Below are positions 1 through 7,981 of a DNA stretch of 64,000 nt, piece by piece (positions within the stretch are counted from its first letter, which is position 1; the number at the start of each line of letters is the position of its first letter). The notes beneath the pieces were generated by a model. That model was given only the letters and a program-made list of their open reading frames with translations. It ran no database searches and was not told the DNA's origin. The DNA comes from Chthonomonas sp035294505 (GTDB taxonomy: Bacteria; Armatimonadota; Chthonomonadetes; Chthonomonadales; Chthonomonadaceae). The position numbers were made by a program, and so were the translations under genes. The stretch spans positions 1-64,000 of the forward strand of contig NZ_DATGKU010000038.1 in assembly GCF_035294505.1 (NCBI RefSeq), read 5' to 3'.

Positions 1-235
1 GGGGGTGGGGCTGTAGGGGTAATCACAAGGGTTACCCACTCATCACGGGACTCGGTTCTAGAGCCAGTCTGCAAAGCAAGCCAACCTCGTTCGCTCCCTA
101 TCCCGACCTTTCCCCCGATTCGGGAGGTGCTAGCGCACGGCACAGCAGCGGCCAGAGAAAGAGGCAAGTAAGTCAATCTTTCTGGCCGCAAAGGCGCCGT
201 CCGCGAGGACGCCCACCGCGAGGTGCCCCTCCCAC
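1..235. repeat. Mosaic intergenic repeat cluster 1 (left edge)
   Basis: Non-coding stretch built from the same modules seen in the other clusters: a G-rich block, a tctagag module, a module around cccgattcggga, and a ggtgctagcgcacggc / cagcggccagag module. It ends with the gaggtgcccctcccac module. It is cut by the window edge. I see no gene in it. Confidence 0.8.
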
Positions 236-275
236 AAAAAAACTGCCTCCCTTCATCTTGGATGAAGGAAGGCAG
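236..275 (-). terminator. Rho-independent terminator of the Gloeo_Verruco repeat gene
   Basis: Read on the minus strand, a hairpin with arms CTGCCTtCCTTCATC and GATGAAGGgAGGCAG (243-275) is followed directly by seven T residues (242-236). It lies about 30 bases after the stop codon of the gene ending at 306. This is the clearest intrinsic terminator in the window. Confidence 0.85.
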
Positions 276-305
276 CATAGACACAACTACACACCAAACA
301 TCAAA

Positions 306-2783
306 CTACGGTACGGTTACACGGAAACTTCCCCCAAAACTACCCCCGCCATAGCTCCCGTGCACCTGCAACAAACCCAAACCGGAGACTGCCGTAGACG
401 GAAACACCAGCGTCGCCGATACACTCCCCCCGGCAGAGAGCGTGCCTAATGACATCGGCAACGAACTGCTCGTGTTGAACTTCTGCCTCGTGCTGTCCGT
501 TAGAACCGAGGAACTCACCGTCAAGTTGGTAGCCGTCGCCCCTCCGGTGTTGGTTATTGTGAAGGTAACCACCACGTTGTTGTTGCTGTCTCGAGCGATG
601 GAACTGACTTGCAGGTGGATTTGCACCGTCCCGATGAGCAAGACAAGGGGTGGGGTGGTGTTGTGGATGTTGGGGTCTTGTACCTGCACGGTGGCAACTC
701 CCGGTGTGGTGAGGAGGTTAGGGGGGATAGTGGCCTGGATTTGGGTGCCATCGGAGGAGACGGAGGTAGGAGTGAGGGAGGTGGTACCGTTCCAGAGGAG
801 GGTATCGTTTTGTGCGAAGCCGTTTCCGAGGAGGGTGAGGGTGAGGTTGTTGGAGCCTGCGGGTGCGTTGTTTGGGTTGAGGAAGAGGGCTTGTGGGCCG
901 ATACGAAAGACGACGCCATTCCCATTGGCGCCTCCTCCTGCAGCTGTCCCATACAAATCTCCATCGCTACCCTGAATGATATTGTTGAAACCGGCGCCGT
1001 CGGAGTTGTCTCCATTGTTGTCCTTTGCCGAAAAGGTATGGAGCACCTGGAAGTTGGAGCCGTCGGGGTTGACCCTAAACAGCACGCCCTGTCCATTGGC
1101 GCCTCCTCCATTGGTCGTCCCATACAAAGCGCCATCCATGCCCTGACTGACACCGGCAAAGGGTAAGGCGCCGTCGGAGTTGTCTCTATGATTGTCTAGT
1201 GCCGAGAAGTTATGGAGCACCTGAAAGTTGGAGCCGTTTATGTTGAGCTTGAATACGACGCCATTCCCATTGGCACCTCCGAGTTCGGTCGTCCCATACA
1301 AAGCGCCATCCATGCCCTGACTGACACCGGCAAAGGGTAAGGCGCCGTCGGAGTTGGCGAAATTGCTGTCTACTGCCGAGAAGGTATGGATCACCTGGTA
1401 GTTGGAGCCATCGGGGTTGACCTTGAACACTACGCCAGTCGCATTGGCGCCTCCACCTACAGTCGTCCCATAGAACGCTCCATCCCTGCCTTGAATGATT
1501 TCGTTGGCCAGGGCGCCGTCGGAGTTTTCGCCACGGTTGTTTTCTGCCGAGAACGCATGGAGCACCTGGAAGTTGGAGCCATCTGTGTTGACCTTGAACA
1601 CCATGCCACTATTACTGGCGTCTCCATGTCTAGTCCCATACAAATCTCCGTCACTGCCCTGAATGATATTATTGAAACCGACGCCTCCACTGCTATTATT
1701 GAAGTCATGGAGCACCTGGAAGTTGGAGCCGTCGGGGTTGACCTTGTACACCACGCCAAACCCATTGGCGCCTCCTATTCCAGTTATCCCGTACAGAGCG
1801 CCATCCCTGCCCTGAGTAACACTACCGGGTTCGGCGCCATCGGAGTTTATGCTGGGAAAGACTACTGCCGAGAAGTTATGGATCACCTGGAAGTTGGAGC
1901 CATCAGGGTTGACCCTAAACACCACGCCTAACCCATTGGCGCCTCCTCTTTCGGCCGTCCCATACAACGCTCCATCCCTGCCTTGAATGACATTGGCACT
2001 GGGCTGGACGCCGTCCGAGTTGATTAGAAAGGCGTGTAATGCCGAGAAGGTATGCACCAACACGACCGGTTCTACATCCTGGGCCTGTGCCCCCACAAAA
2101 CCGCTTCCATACACCATCACGCCACACAACAAACCTACACGCCACACAGAACCGAGACCTCCGCGTAACCGCAGACGCCATAACATCCCTATCCCGCCCA
2201 ACAACAACAAAATCCACATACTCCCTGCCTCCGGAGTCGTCGCATGACCCCCTACCGTCACACTGAACGGCTGGCTCACCGAACCCGCAACCCCACCATC
2301 CATGAAGTCTAGCTCGTATGTCCCCGTATACATCGTCCCAGAAACCGCGTTGGAGGGCACCGTCACATCAAACAAGTCCCCCGTCCAACTCGAACCAACC
2401 GTGCCGGCAGGGGTCAACGACGGTGGGGCGTTGAGGAAGTTATCGGTGAAGTCGTTGGCATTGGGGTCGGAGTAGGTGGTGTTGTCTCCGGTGAGGTCAA
2501 TGGAGTTGTTGGGGTCGGTGTTGGTGAGGGTAGCAAAGAAGGAGAAGTTGCTCCCCGGTGCCACCGTAGGGTTGGGGGTTTGGAGGGTGAAGTTGAGTTG
2601 GGCGCTGGCCGTTTGCAGGCCGGCAAGCAAGCACCCTCCTACCAACAAGACGAGCAGCCTGAGCAAGAGAGTGCTCCCGAAGGTGGAGGGAGCAGACTTT
2701 GTATGCCGGCATCGGGGAGGGATGCTGTTTTCTCTCCGCTTGATCGGCAGGTTCTGTAGCCTTACACTGTGTTGGTGCTTCAT
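306..2783 (-). CDS. Secreted Gloeo_Verruco (GloVer) repeat protein with an internal sorting-signal-like segment
   Basis: 825 aa, function unknown, probably exported. Seen: a long signal peptide ending near residue 61 (LLVLLVGG...ASAQ), an Ig-like/DUF11-like stretch at about 62-180, then TTPEAGS, a hydrophobic run and RLRLR (about 183-208), which resembles a PEP-CTERM sorting signal. A second hydrophobic run ending in GAQAQ (about 213-235) resembles another signal peptide. Seven repeats follow (about 240-630), each with NSDGA, QGxDGALYGTT, GGANG and VNPDGSNFQVLH elements, typical of the Gloeo_Verruco (TIGR03803) family. An IPT/TIG-like domain (about 636-718) and a CARDB-like C-terminus complete it. 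AAGGAGG lies just upstream of the ATG. The mid-protein signals suggest two ancestral secreted proteins joined in one frame. Repeat family assignment is firm; role is not known. Confidence 0.85.
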   Translation of the reverse strand: MKHQHSVRLQNLPIKRRENSIPPRCRHTKSAPSTFGSTLLLRLLVLLVGGCLLAGLQTASAQLNFTLQTPNPTVAPGSNFSFFATLTNTDPNNSIDLTGDNTTYSDPNANDFTDNFLNAPPSLTPAGTVGSSWTGDLFDVTVPSNAVSGTMYTGTYELDFMDGGVAGSVSQPFSVTVGGHATTPEAGSMWILLLLGGIGMLWRLRLRGGLGSVWRVGLLCGVMVYGSGFVGAQAQDVEPVVLVHTFSALHAFLINSDGVQPSANVIQGRDGALYGTAERGGANGLGVVFRVNPDGSNFQVIHNFSAVVFPSINSDGAEPGSVTQGRDGALYGITGIGGANGFGVVYKVNPDGSNFQVLHDFNNSSGGVGFNNIIQGSDGDLYGTRHGDASNSGMVFKVNTDGSNFQVLHAFSAENNRGENSDGALANEIIQGRDGAFYGTTVGGGANATGVVFKVNPDGSNYQVIHTFSAVDSNFANSDGALPFAGVSQGMDGALYGTTELGGANGNGVVFKLNINGSNFQVLHNFSALDNHRDNSDGALPFAGVSQGMDGALYGTTNGGGANGQGVLFRVNPDGSNFQVLHTFSAKDNNGDNSDGAGFNNIIQGSDGDLYGTAAGGGANGNGVVFRIGPQALFLNPNNAPAGSNNLTLTLLGNGFAQNDTLLWNGTTSLTPTSVSSDGTQIQATIPPNLLTTPGVATVQVQDPNIHNTTPPLVLLIGTVQIHLQVSSIARDSNNNVVVTFTITNTGGATATNLTVSSSVLTDSTRQKFNTSSSLPMSLGTLSAGGSVSATLVFPSTAVSGLGLLQVHGSYGGGSFGGSFRVTVP

Positions 2784-2959
2784 GAGGAAGCCTCCTTTTT
2801 GGAAGTTGTAGAAAGGCGGAAAGTGCCTTTCCAGTTCCCATTATAACCGCCGATCATTAGCCCATCATTAGCTCAATCATTAGCTCAAGTTGGAAAATGA
2901 GATTAGATGGGAGTTTATTTGTGGGAAGTGTGTTTAAATCGGTCATAATTTTTTTGCGG

Positions 2960-4110
2960 GGAAGGGTCTCGGCGCTCATGTCACCTCGAAGCGAAGCGGA
3001 GAGGTCTTCTTATTTCATTCGCACTGGAGGGGAAAGGCGTAGGCCTTGAAGGGCTGGTGACACGACTGTCGTTTGTCGTTTCGAGCCGAAGGCGAGATAA
3101 ACACCTGTCATTTCGAGCCGATACTACAACTGTCATTTCGAGCCGAAGGCGAGAAATCTTGCGTTTCCATCCCCACCCGTTCTAAGGGAAAGGGGTGGGC
3201 TGCAGAATGCCGATGCCCAAGCCCCCTTCTCATCCCCCCGCACGCGGGGGGAAGCTAACCCTCCCTCCCCCTGTAGGGGGAGGGGGAGGGCGTCGGCCTT
3301 GAGGGTTGGGGAGGGGCTGTAGAAACTGCCGGCTTCACGGTTCTAGAGGCAATTTGTGAAGTAAGCTGGCCTCGTTCGCCCCCTATCCCCGCCTTTCCCC
3401 CGATTCGGGAGAAAGGGGGCGGTTATGGTTAGTTTCCGAAGGGAAAGTTATCAAAGGAAACCGCGAGTAAGCTTATTGGTCTCCCCTCTCCCTGATAAGG
3501 GGCAGGGGTAGGGGGTAGGGGCTTGAAGAGCTGGCGATACGACTGTCGTTTGTCGTTTCGAGCCGAAGACGAGATAAACACCTGTCATTTCGAGCCGATA
3601 CTACAACTGTCATTTCGAGCCGAAGGCGAGAAATCTTGCGTTTCCATCCCCAGCGGTGCTAAGGGATAGGAGTGGGGCTGTAGAGACTGCCAATTGCTTC
3701 GGTTCTAGAGATAGTTTGTACAGCAAGTCTGTCTTGCTCGCCCCCTATCCCCTCCTTTCCCCCGATTCGGGAGGTGCTAGCGCACGGCGATGCAGCGGCC
3801 AGGAAGATAAGCGATTAAGACAACCTTCCAGGCCGCTGAGTTGCCCACCGCGAGGTGCCCCTCTCCCAAATTGGGGGAGGGGCGGGGGGGTGGGGGCTGG
3901 AGAAGCAGACAGCAACGCAGCGGCCAGAGAGACAGACAGTGAAGAAAGCGCTTCTGGCCGCTGTGACGCCCACCGCGAGGTGCCCCTCTCCCCAATGGGG
4001 AGAGGGGGAGGGCGCCCTGCCCCAGAAAATCGCAAGATTTGCTGGGGACCCCAGTGTCGGCCTTGAGGGGCGGGGGGTGTCGGCCTTGAGCGCAGCACCG
4101 TCGCTCTTAA
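2960..4110. repeat. Mosaic intergenic repeat cluster 2
   Basis: About 1.1 kb without a convincing gene. It holds two copies of the 28-base 'tcatttcgagcc...gagaaatctt' core in plus orientation (3133-3160 and 3610-3637), each preceded by partial copies. It also holds 'cccgcacgcggggg', 'tctagag', 'cccgattcggga', 'cagcggccagag' and 'gaggtgcccctctccc' modules, and an imperfect CCCCAGAAAATC hairpin at about 4019-4048. Open frames here are artefacts of high G+C. Confidence 0.85.
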
Positions 4111-4152
4111 AGAAGCCGGTTAGCCCGGAAACCATCGTGTCTGAGGCGGAGA

Positions 4153-5805
4153 TCAACCAACCTCCAGGCTGGGACGTCGCACGCCCGTCGTGTGGAAAGC
4201 CACATACTTGAGCACGTTGATCAGAGGAATGATCTTTTCCCAGTCGCACTCGCCCATGAGAGCGATCTGAATCCAGTTACGACGCTGGAGATATTCGCTG
4301 TTGTAGTTAAGTAGAAAGCCTTTTTCTTCCACACGACAACCTAGCTCCACAGACGAAATGTCCGGTGGCAGTACCACCGTTACCACCGCAGGAGCAGCCA
4401 CGGAATCGGGGGCGAGGAGCTGAAACCCTGCTTCGCGTAGACGCCGGCGCAATTCGGCCCCCATTTTGGCTATCTGGGCAAACCGCCGTTCCCACTCGGC
4501 GTCCCAAATGGCCGCGCGCAGGGCGTATAGGAGGTTCGAGTTGAAAGTAAATGGGACGCCGTTTTGTACGGCGTAGTAACCAAGGTCGAGATATCGCGGC
4601 AGACTATCGGGTGCAGGGCGTAATTCGTGGTGATGGAACACCATGCACAAGCCTGGGTAGCTGCCCATGCCCTTGCCACTGGTTCCTGTAGCGAGGTACA
4701 CCCCGTTCAAGTCTACATACACCGTACCTAAGGAGCTGATGCAGTCCATGCACAGTTTCAGACCTAGCTTGGCACACAAAGCTTTCAAAGCCTCCAAGTC
4801 GTTGAGAACGCCTGTGGAGGTCTCACAATGGACAGCCCAGACCCATATTAGGCTGGAGGTGTTTTCGATTCGGTGCCGAACCGCGCTGAGATTGAAGGGT
4901 GCGCCCCAGGGCGCCTCGTATACCTCGAAATCGAGCCCCCATCGCCGGGCATGGTCTACCAAGCGGGTTCCAAATTCGCCATTGTTCAACACGAGGCCGC
5001 GGCCACCTTCCAGAAACAGTTGCCCGCCGACGGCGTCATTGGCTAACGTGCCGGAGCCCATCAGAATCTGGCATTCCGCTGCTCTGGTTAATCCACACAG
5101 ACGCTCCTTCGTGGTGTAAAAATCGTTTATGAAAACCGGGCTGCGATGTGACGTGGGTAACTGCTCAAAAGCACGGCGCACCTCGGGACGAACCGCCACC
5201 GGACCCGGCAGGAAATTCACCGGTGGAGTATGGAACGAGCGGGTCGGAGCACCACGCAGAAACTCGCCGGCCCGCGCCTCGAATGTTTCCAGAGAAATAT
5301 ACATGGGCTGGAACAAAGCCTCGCCCGAGCCTACCAACGGCCCGAAAGGGACGAAACCGAGGTGCTGATAGAGCTTCTGCTGTCGGGTAGTGCCGGAGAT
5401 GATGGCCAGATCGTAGCTCTTTTCGATGCCATGCTGCCAGAGGAGCGCCAGCAAACCGGTCAGGATTTGGCCACCGCGCATCCCGCGATATTTCTTCTCG
5501 ATGGCTAGCAGGCGCACCTCGCAGATATGCCTGCCCGGAGGCAGGTAACTGTCCAGATTGGGCAGCTTCTGGTCAAGGGAGAACGGGCGTTTGCCCCGCA
5601 CTGCCAGCATCCCAACGAGTTCCCGATCACACAGGCAAATGAGATAGGTGTTCTCGCTGTGAAACTTATCCACCAATCTTTGGGAGGGCGAACGCTCGTG
5701 TTGAGGAATCTCCTCAACGAAAGTCTTGTAGTTGAGCCTATGAATGGCTTCGAACTCCCAATCCTCAGAAGCGAATTTGAAAACCAGAGACTGGCGTTCT
5801 TTCAT
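4153..5805 (-). CDS. GNAT acetyltransferase fused to class V (AGT-like) aminotransferase
   Basis: Two-domain enzyme of 550 aa from the preferred ATG at 5805; an in-frame GTG at 5811 is possible, but GAGG (plus positions 5813-5816) spaces better to the ATG. Residues are numbered from the GTG. Residues 1-180 look like a GNAT N-acyltransferase: a core strand HICEVRLLAIEKKYRG, then the acyl-CoA loop RGMRGGQ, and IISGTTRQQKLYQHLGF. Residues about 195-552 are a fold-type I aminotransferase of the alanine-glyoxylate/serine-pyruvate group: LPGPVAV start, cofactor loop MGSGTLAND (251-259), D356 in CMDCISSLG, and K380 in TGTSGKGMGS as the probable PLP Schiff-base lysine. The fusion suggests that amino transfer and N-acylation act on one metabolite; the substrate is unknown. 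A perfect inverted repeat lies in its leader. Confidence 0.85.
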   Translation of the reverse strand: MKERQSLVFKFASEDWEFEAIHRLNYKTFVEEIPQHERSPSQRLVDKFHSENTYLICLCDRELVGMLAVRGKRPFSLDQKLPNLDSYLPPGRHICEVRLLAIEKKYRGMRGGQILTGLLALLWQHGIEKSYDLAIISGTTRQQKLYQHLGFVPFGPLVGSGEALFQPMYISLETFEARAGEFLRGAPTRSFHTPPVNFLPGPVAVRPEVRRAFEQLPTSHRSPVFINDFYTTKERLCGLTRAAECQILMGSGTLANDAVGGQLFLEGGRGLVLNNGEFGTRLVDHARRWGLDFEVYEAPWGAPFNLSAVRHRIENTSSLIWVWAVHCETSTGVLNDLEALKALCAKLGLKLCMDCISSLGTVYVDLNGVYLATGTSGKGMGSYPGLCMVFHHHELRPAPDSLPRYLDLGYYAVQNGVPFTFNSNLLYALRAAIWDAEWERRFAQIAKMGAELRRRLREAGFQLLAPDSVAAPAVVTVVLPPDISSVELGCRVEEKGFLLNYNSEYLQRRNWIQIALMGECDWEKIIPLINVLKYVAFHTTGVRRPSLEVG

Positions 5806-5836
5806 AGACACACCTCGTGCTTGTCGAAATTACTAA

Positions 5837-5865
5837 ATCAGCTACTGTGTGCTGAAGTAGCTGAT
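5837..5865 (-). promoter_or_regulatory. Perfect 10-bp inverted repeat in the leader of the GNAT-aminotransferase gene
   Basis: Arms ATCAGCTACT (5837-5846) and AGTAGCTGAT (5856-5865) match perfectly around a 9-base centre, 31 bases upstream of the ATG. No T-run follows, so it is not an intrinsic terminator. It could be an operator or an mRNA hairpin; this is inference. Confidence 0.5.
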
Positions 5866-6519
5866 CTCTATCTGCCTAGGAGACACCCGTGTAAGACACT
5901 ATAAGTTGATGGCTAAGCCCTAGCCCGAATACAGCAGGCTAGATTCGCGTCAAGGCCAATGCCCTTCCCCTCAGCAAAAGCGCTGCCTACCAACAAGACG
6001 CATAGAGGAAAAACCGACTGAGAACAACGATTCGCCTTCTCTACACAATCACGAACAAGCCCGATGCAACCGGCGTTTGCTGGGCTACCACAAGTACAGC
6101 ACACCCAACAGACTGGCCATACTGCCGACGGCGTTGGCTGCCTGAAGCATCTTAAGTAAGAGGGCTTATTTTGCCGAAGGCATAAGCTTCCCATGTATCG
6201 TAAGCCTCATACAAACAGTATAGCCCATAAGAACAAATTAAAAAATGAGGTGCTTCCGGCGACTAAAGCTGGCGGTTTCCACGCACACATTTTGCAAGTT
6301 ACGGCGGAAAGACCTTGCCCTTTGTGGCTATGGATGAGGGCCGCGTTCCACCTGCGTAAAGTTTGTCTCAGGAAGTATGGAGAGCCTAAACGCCGGAAGA
6401 GGGACAGAGAAGGAGGGATGCAAGCCCCTATATTAATAGGCCTCTTAGATACGCAAGCAGGGAAATGCGTGGCGACGGCGAATAGTATCAAAAAAACACC
6501 CCCGTTTGGAGATGAACCT
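5866..6519. other. Intergenic region, no recognised gene
   Basis: About 650 bases between the divergent aminotransferase and aldo/keto reductase genes. The frame of the reductase stays open upstream to 6193, but the protein that would result there has no recognisable motif and low complexity. I call no gene. Confidence 0.6.
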
Positions 6520-7437
6520 ATGTCCCTGGCAAAAAGAACGTTGGGCCGTACCGGCCTACAGGTTACGGTGTTGGGCTATGGAGCCATGGAGATACGCGGC
6601 CCGCGCATCTGGGGCGGGCGCCCCGTGACCGAACAGCAGGCCGAGACCATCTTAAATGCCGTCCTCGATGAGGGCATCAACTTCATTGATACCGCAAACG
6701 ACTACGGGCGCAGTGAGGAGTTCATCGGCAAATACCTCTCTAAACGGCGCAGCGAGTTCTACATCGCCACCAAGTGCGGCTGTAAAGTAACTTATCGCGA
6801 TGAGAACACCGACGATACGCCCCATGAGTGGACCCGTGAAAACCTGTTTCGAGGCCTACACGAAAGCCTTCAACGCCTTAAAACCGACTACATAGACATC
6901 ATGCAGCTGCATAACCCCACCGTGGAGCAGTGCCAGCAGGGCGACCTTGTCAGCGTTTTAAAAGAGATGCAGCAGCAGGGCAAAGTGCGCTGGATCGGGT
7001 GCTCCTCCACGTTGCCCCACATTCTCACCTACATGGAGTGGAACGTTTTTGACGTTTTTCAGATTCCCTACTCGGCTTTAGAGCGTGCCCATGAGAATGT
7101 CATTACGGAGGCCGCGCAAAAGGGGGCCGGCATCATCGATCGCGGGGGGGTGGCGCGCGGAGAGCCTGGCGCCGGTTTGGGCAACCCCGACCGATGGAAA
7201 ATCTTCGAGGCCGCCAAACTCGACGAGCTGCGCGCGGAAGGCGAATCGCGAACGGCCTTTCTGCTTCGGTTTCTGCTGGCGCACCCCCATATCCACACCA
7301 CCATCGTCGGAACCCTCAACCCAGACCATCTGCGAGAGAACGTGGCCGTTGCCGAAAAAGGCCCCCTGCCGCCCGATGTCTACGAGGAGGCCAAACGGCG
7401 CCTCGACGCCGTGGGCGAGCGGCCCAAGTGGCCGTAG
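6520..7437 (+). CDS. Aldo/keto reductase
   Basis: NADP(H)-dependent oxidoreductase of about 305 aa. The start at 6520 is chosen because GGAG lies 8 bases upstream and MSLAKRTLGRTGLQV is the usual family N-terminus; the open frame reaches back to 6193 without homologous-looking sequence. The catalytic tetrad is visible: D57 and Y62 in FIDTANDYG, K85 in IATKCG and H131 in IMQLHNP. Later RFLLAHPHIHTTIVGT and NPDHLRENV are the cofactor-binding end of the barrel. Twelve bases separate its stop from the next gene, so the two are probably cotranscribed. The substrate cannot be read from sequence. Confidence 0.9.
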   Translation: MSLAKRTLGRTGLQVTVLGYGAMEIRGPRIWGGRPVTEQQAETILNAVLDEGINFIDTANDYGRSEEFIGKYLSKRRSEFYIATKCGCKVTYRDENTDDTPHEWTRENLFRGLHESLQRLKTDYIDIMQLHNPTVEQCQQGDLVSVLKEMQQQGKVRWIGCSSTLPHILTYMEWNVFDVFQIPYSALERAHENVITEAAQKGAGIIDRGGVARGEPGAGLGNPDRWKIFEAAKLDELRAEGESRTAFLLRFLLAHPHIHTTIVGTLNPDHLRENVAVAEKGPLPPDVYEEAKRRLDAVGERPKWP

Positions 7438-7449
7438 GAGGGAAGAGCG

Positions 7450-7881
7450 ATGACAAACGATGCAGCGCCCCTCTTTAACGCGCTTCAGTGGCAAACCCTC
7501 TGCGCCTTGGCCGATACGGTTATTCCTGCCGACGACTACCCAAGCGCCACCGAGGCCGGGGTGGATCACTACCTAAGAAGAATCTTCTCCACCGATCTCA
7601 AGGGGCAGCTGGCCACCTATCGGCTCTGCCTCGATCTGCTGAATGAGGAGGCCGACATGCTTCATGGGGCCTCCTTCCCCAACCTTTCAGCCGAACAACG
7701 CGAGGATGTCCTCACGCGCCTCGAAAGGGGCCGGCACGCTCTCACCTGGCCCCTTCACCCCGCCCATTTCCTTCATCGCCTCTATCACCTCGTGGCCGAA
7801 GGCTACTACAGCGACCCAGGCAACGGAGGCAACCGCGAGGCCATCTCCTGGAAAATGATCGGCTTTGAAGTGACGGCCTAG
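7450..7881 (+). CDS. Gluconate 2-dehydrogenase subunit 3-like protein
   Basis: 143 aa. It resembles the small subunit (subunit 3) family that partners membrane-bound GMC flavoprotein dehydrogenases: the N-terminal FNALQWQTLCALADTVIPADDYPSA pattern and the C-terminal EGYYSDPGNGGN...WKMIGF motif are typical. GGAGGGAAGAG precedes the ATG. Family members normally sit beside a GMC dehydrogenase and often carry a TAT signal. Here there is no TAT signal and no GMC gene nearby, only the aldo/keto reductase 12 bases upstream. It may act with that enzyme or with a partner elsewhere. Confidence 0.75.
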   Translation: MTNDAAPLFNALQWQTLCALADTVIPADDYPSATEAGVDHYLRRIFSTDLKGQLATYRLCLDLLNEEADMLHGASFPNLSAEQREDVLTRLERGRHALTWPLHPAHFLHRLYHLVAEGYYSDPGNGGNREAISWKMIGFEVTA

Positions 7882-7923
7882 TTCTCCCAACCGCTTGGAA
7901 GGAATCGTTCAAAAAAAGAAGGA

Positions 7924-7952
7924 TTTTCGGCAAACAGGCACAAATTTATACA
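7924..7952 (+). promoter_or_regulatory. Possible promoter for the DUF1998 helicase gene
   Basis: TATACA at 7947-7952 lies 30 bases before the ATG at 7982, inside an A+T-rich pocket that stands out from its surroundings. The -35 position (7924-7929, ttttcg) matches consensus poorly, so the call rests mostly on the -10 and the local base composition. Confidence 0.3.
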
Positions 7953-7981
7953 ACACTTTTTTTCGTAGCACGAGGGCGCCG

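Noticed and set aside
3040..4250. Several open frames of 60-144 codons on both strands in repeat cluster 2
   Set aside because: They run through repeat modules, are rich in Pro/Arg/Ser, and the same peptides recur wherever the repeats occur; none has a protein family pattern.
5913..6194. 93-codon minus-strand frame in the intergenic region
   Set aside because: No ribosome site, odd composition rich in Cys, and no recognised motif.
6193..6519. 109-codon N-terminal extension of the aldo/keto reductase
   Set aside because: The family start and a good ribosome site both place translation at 6520.
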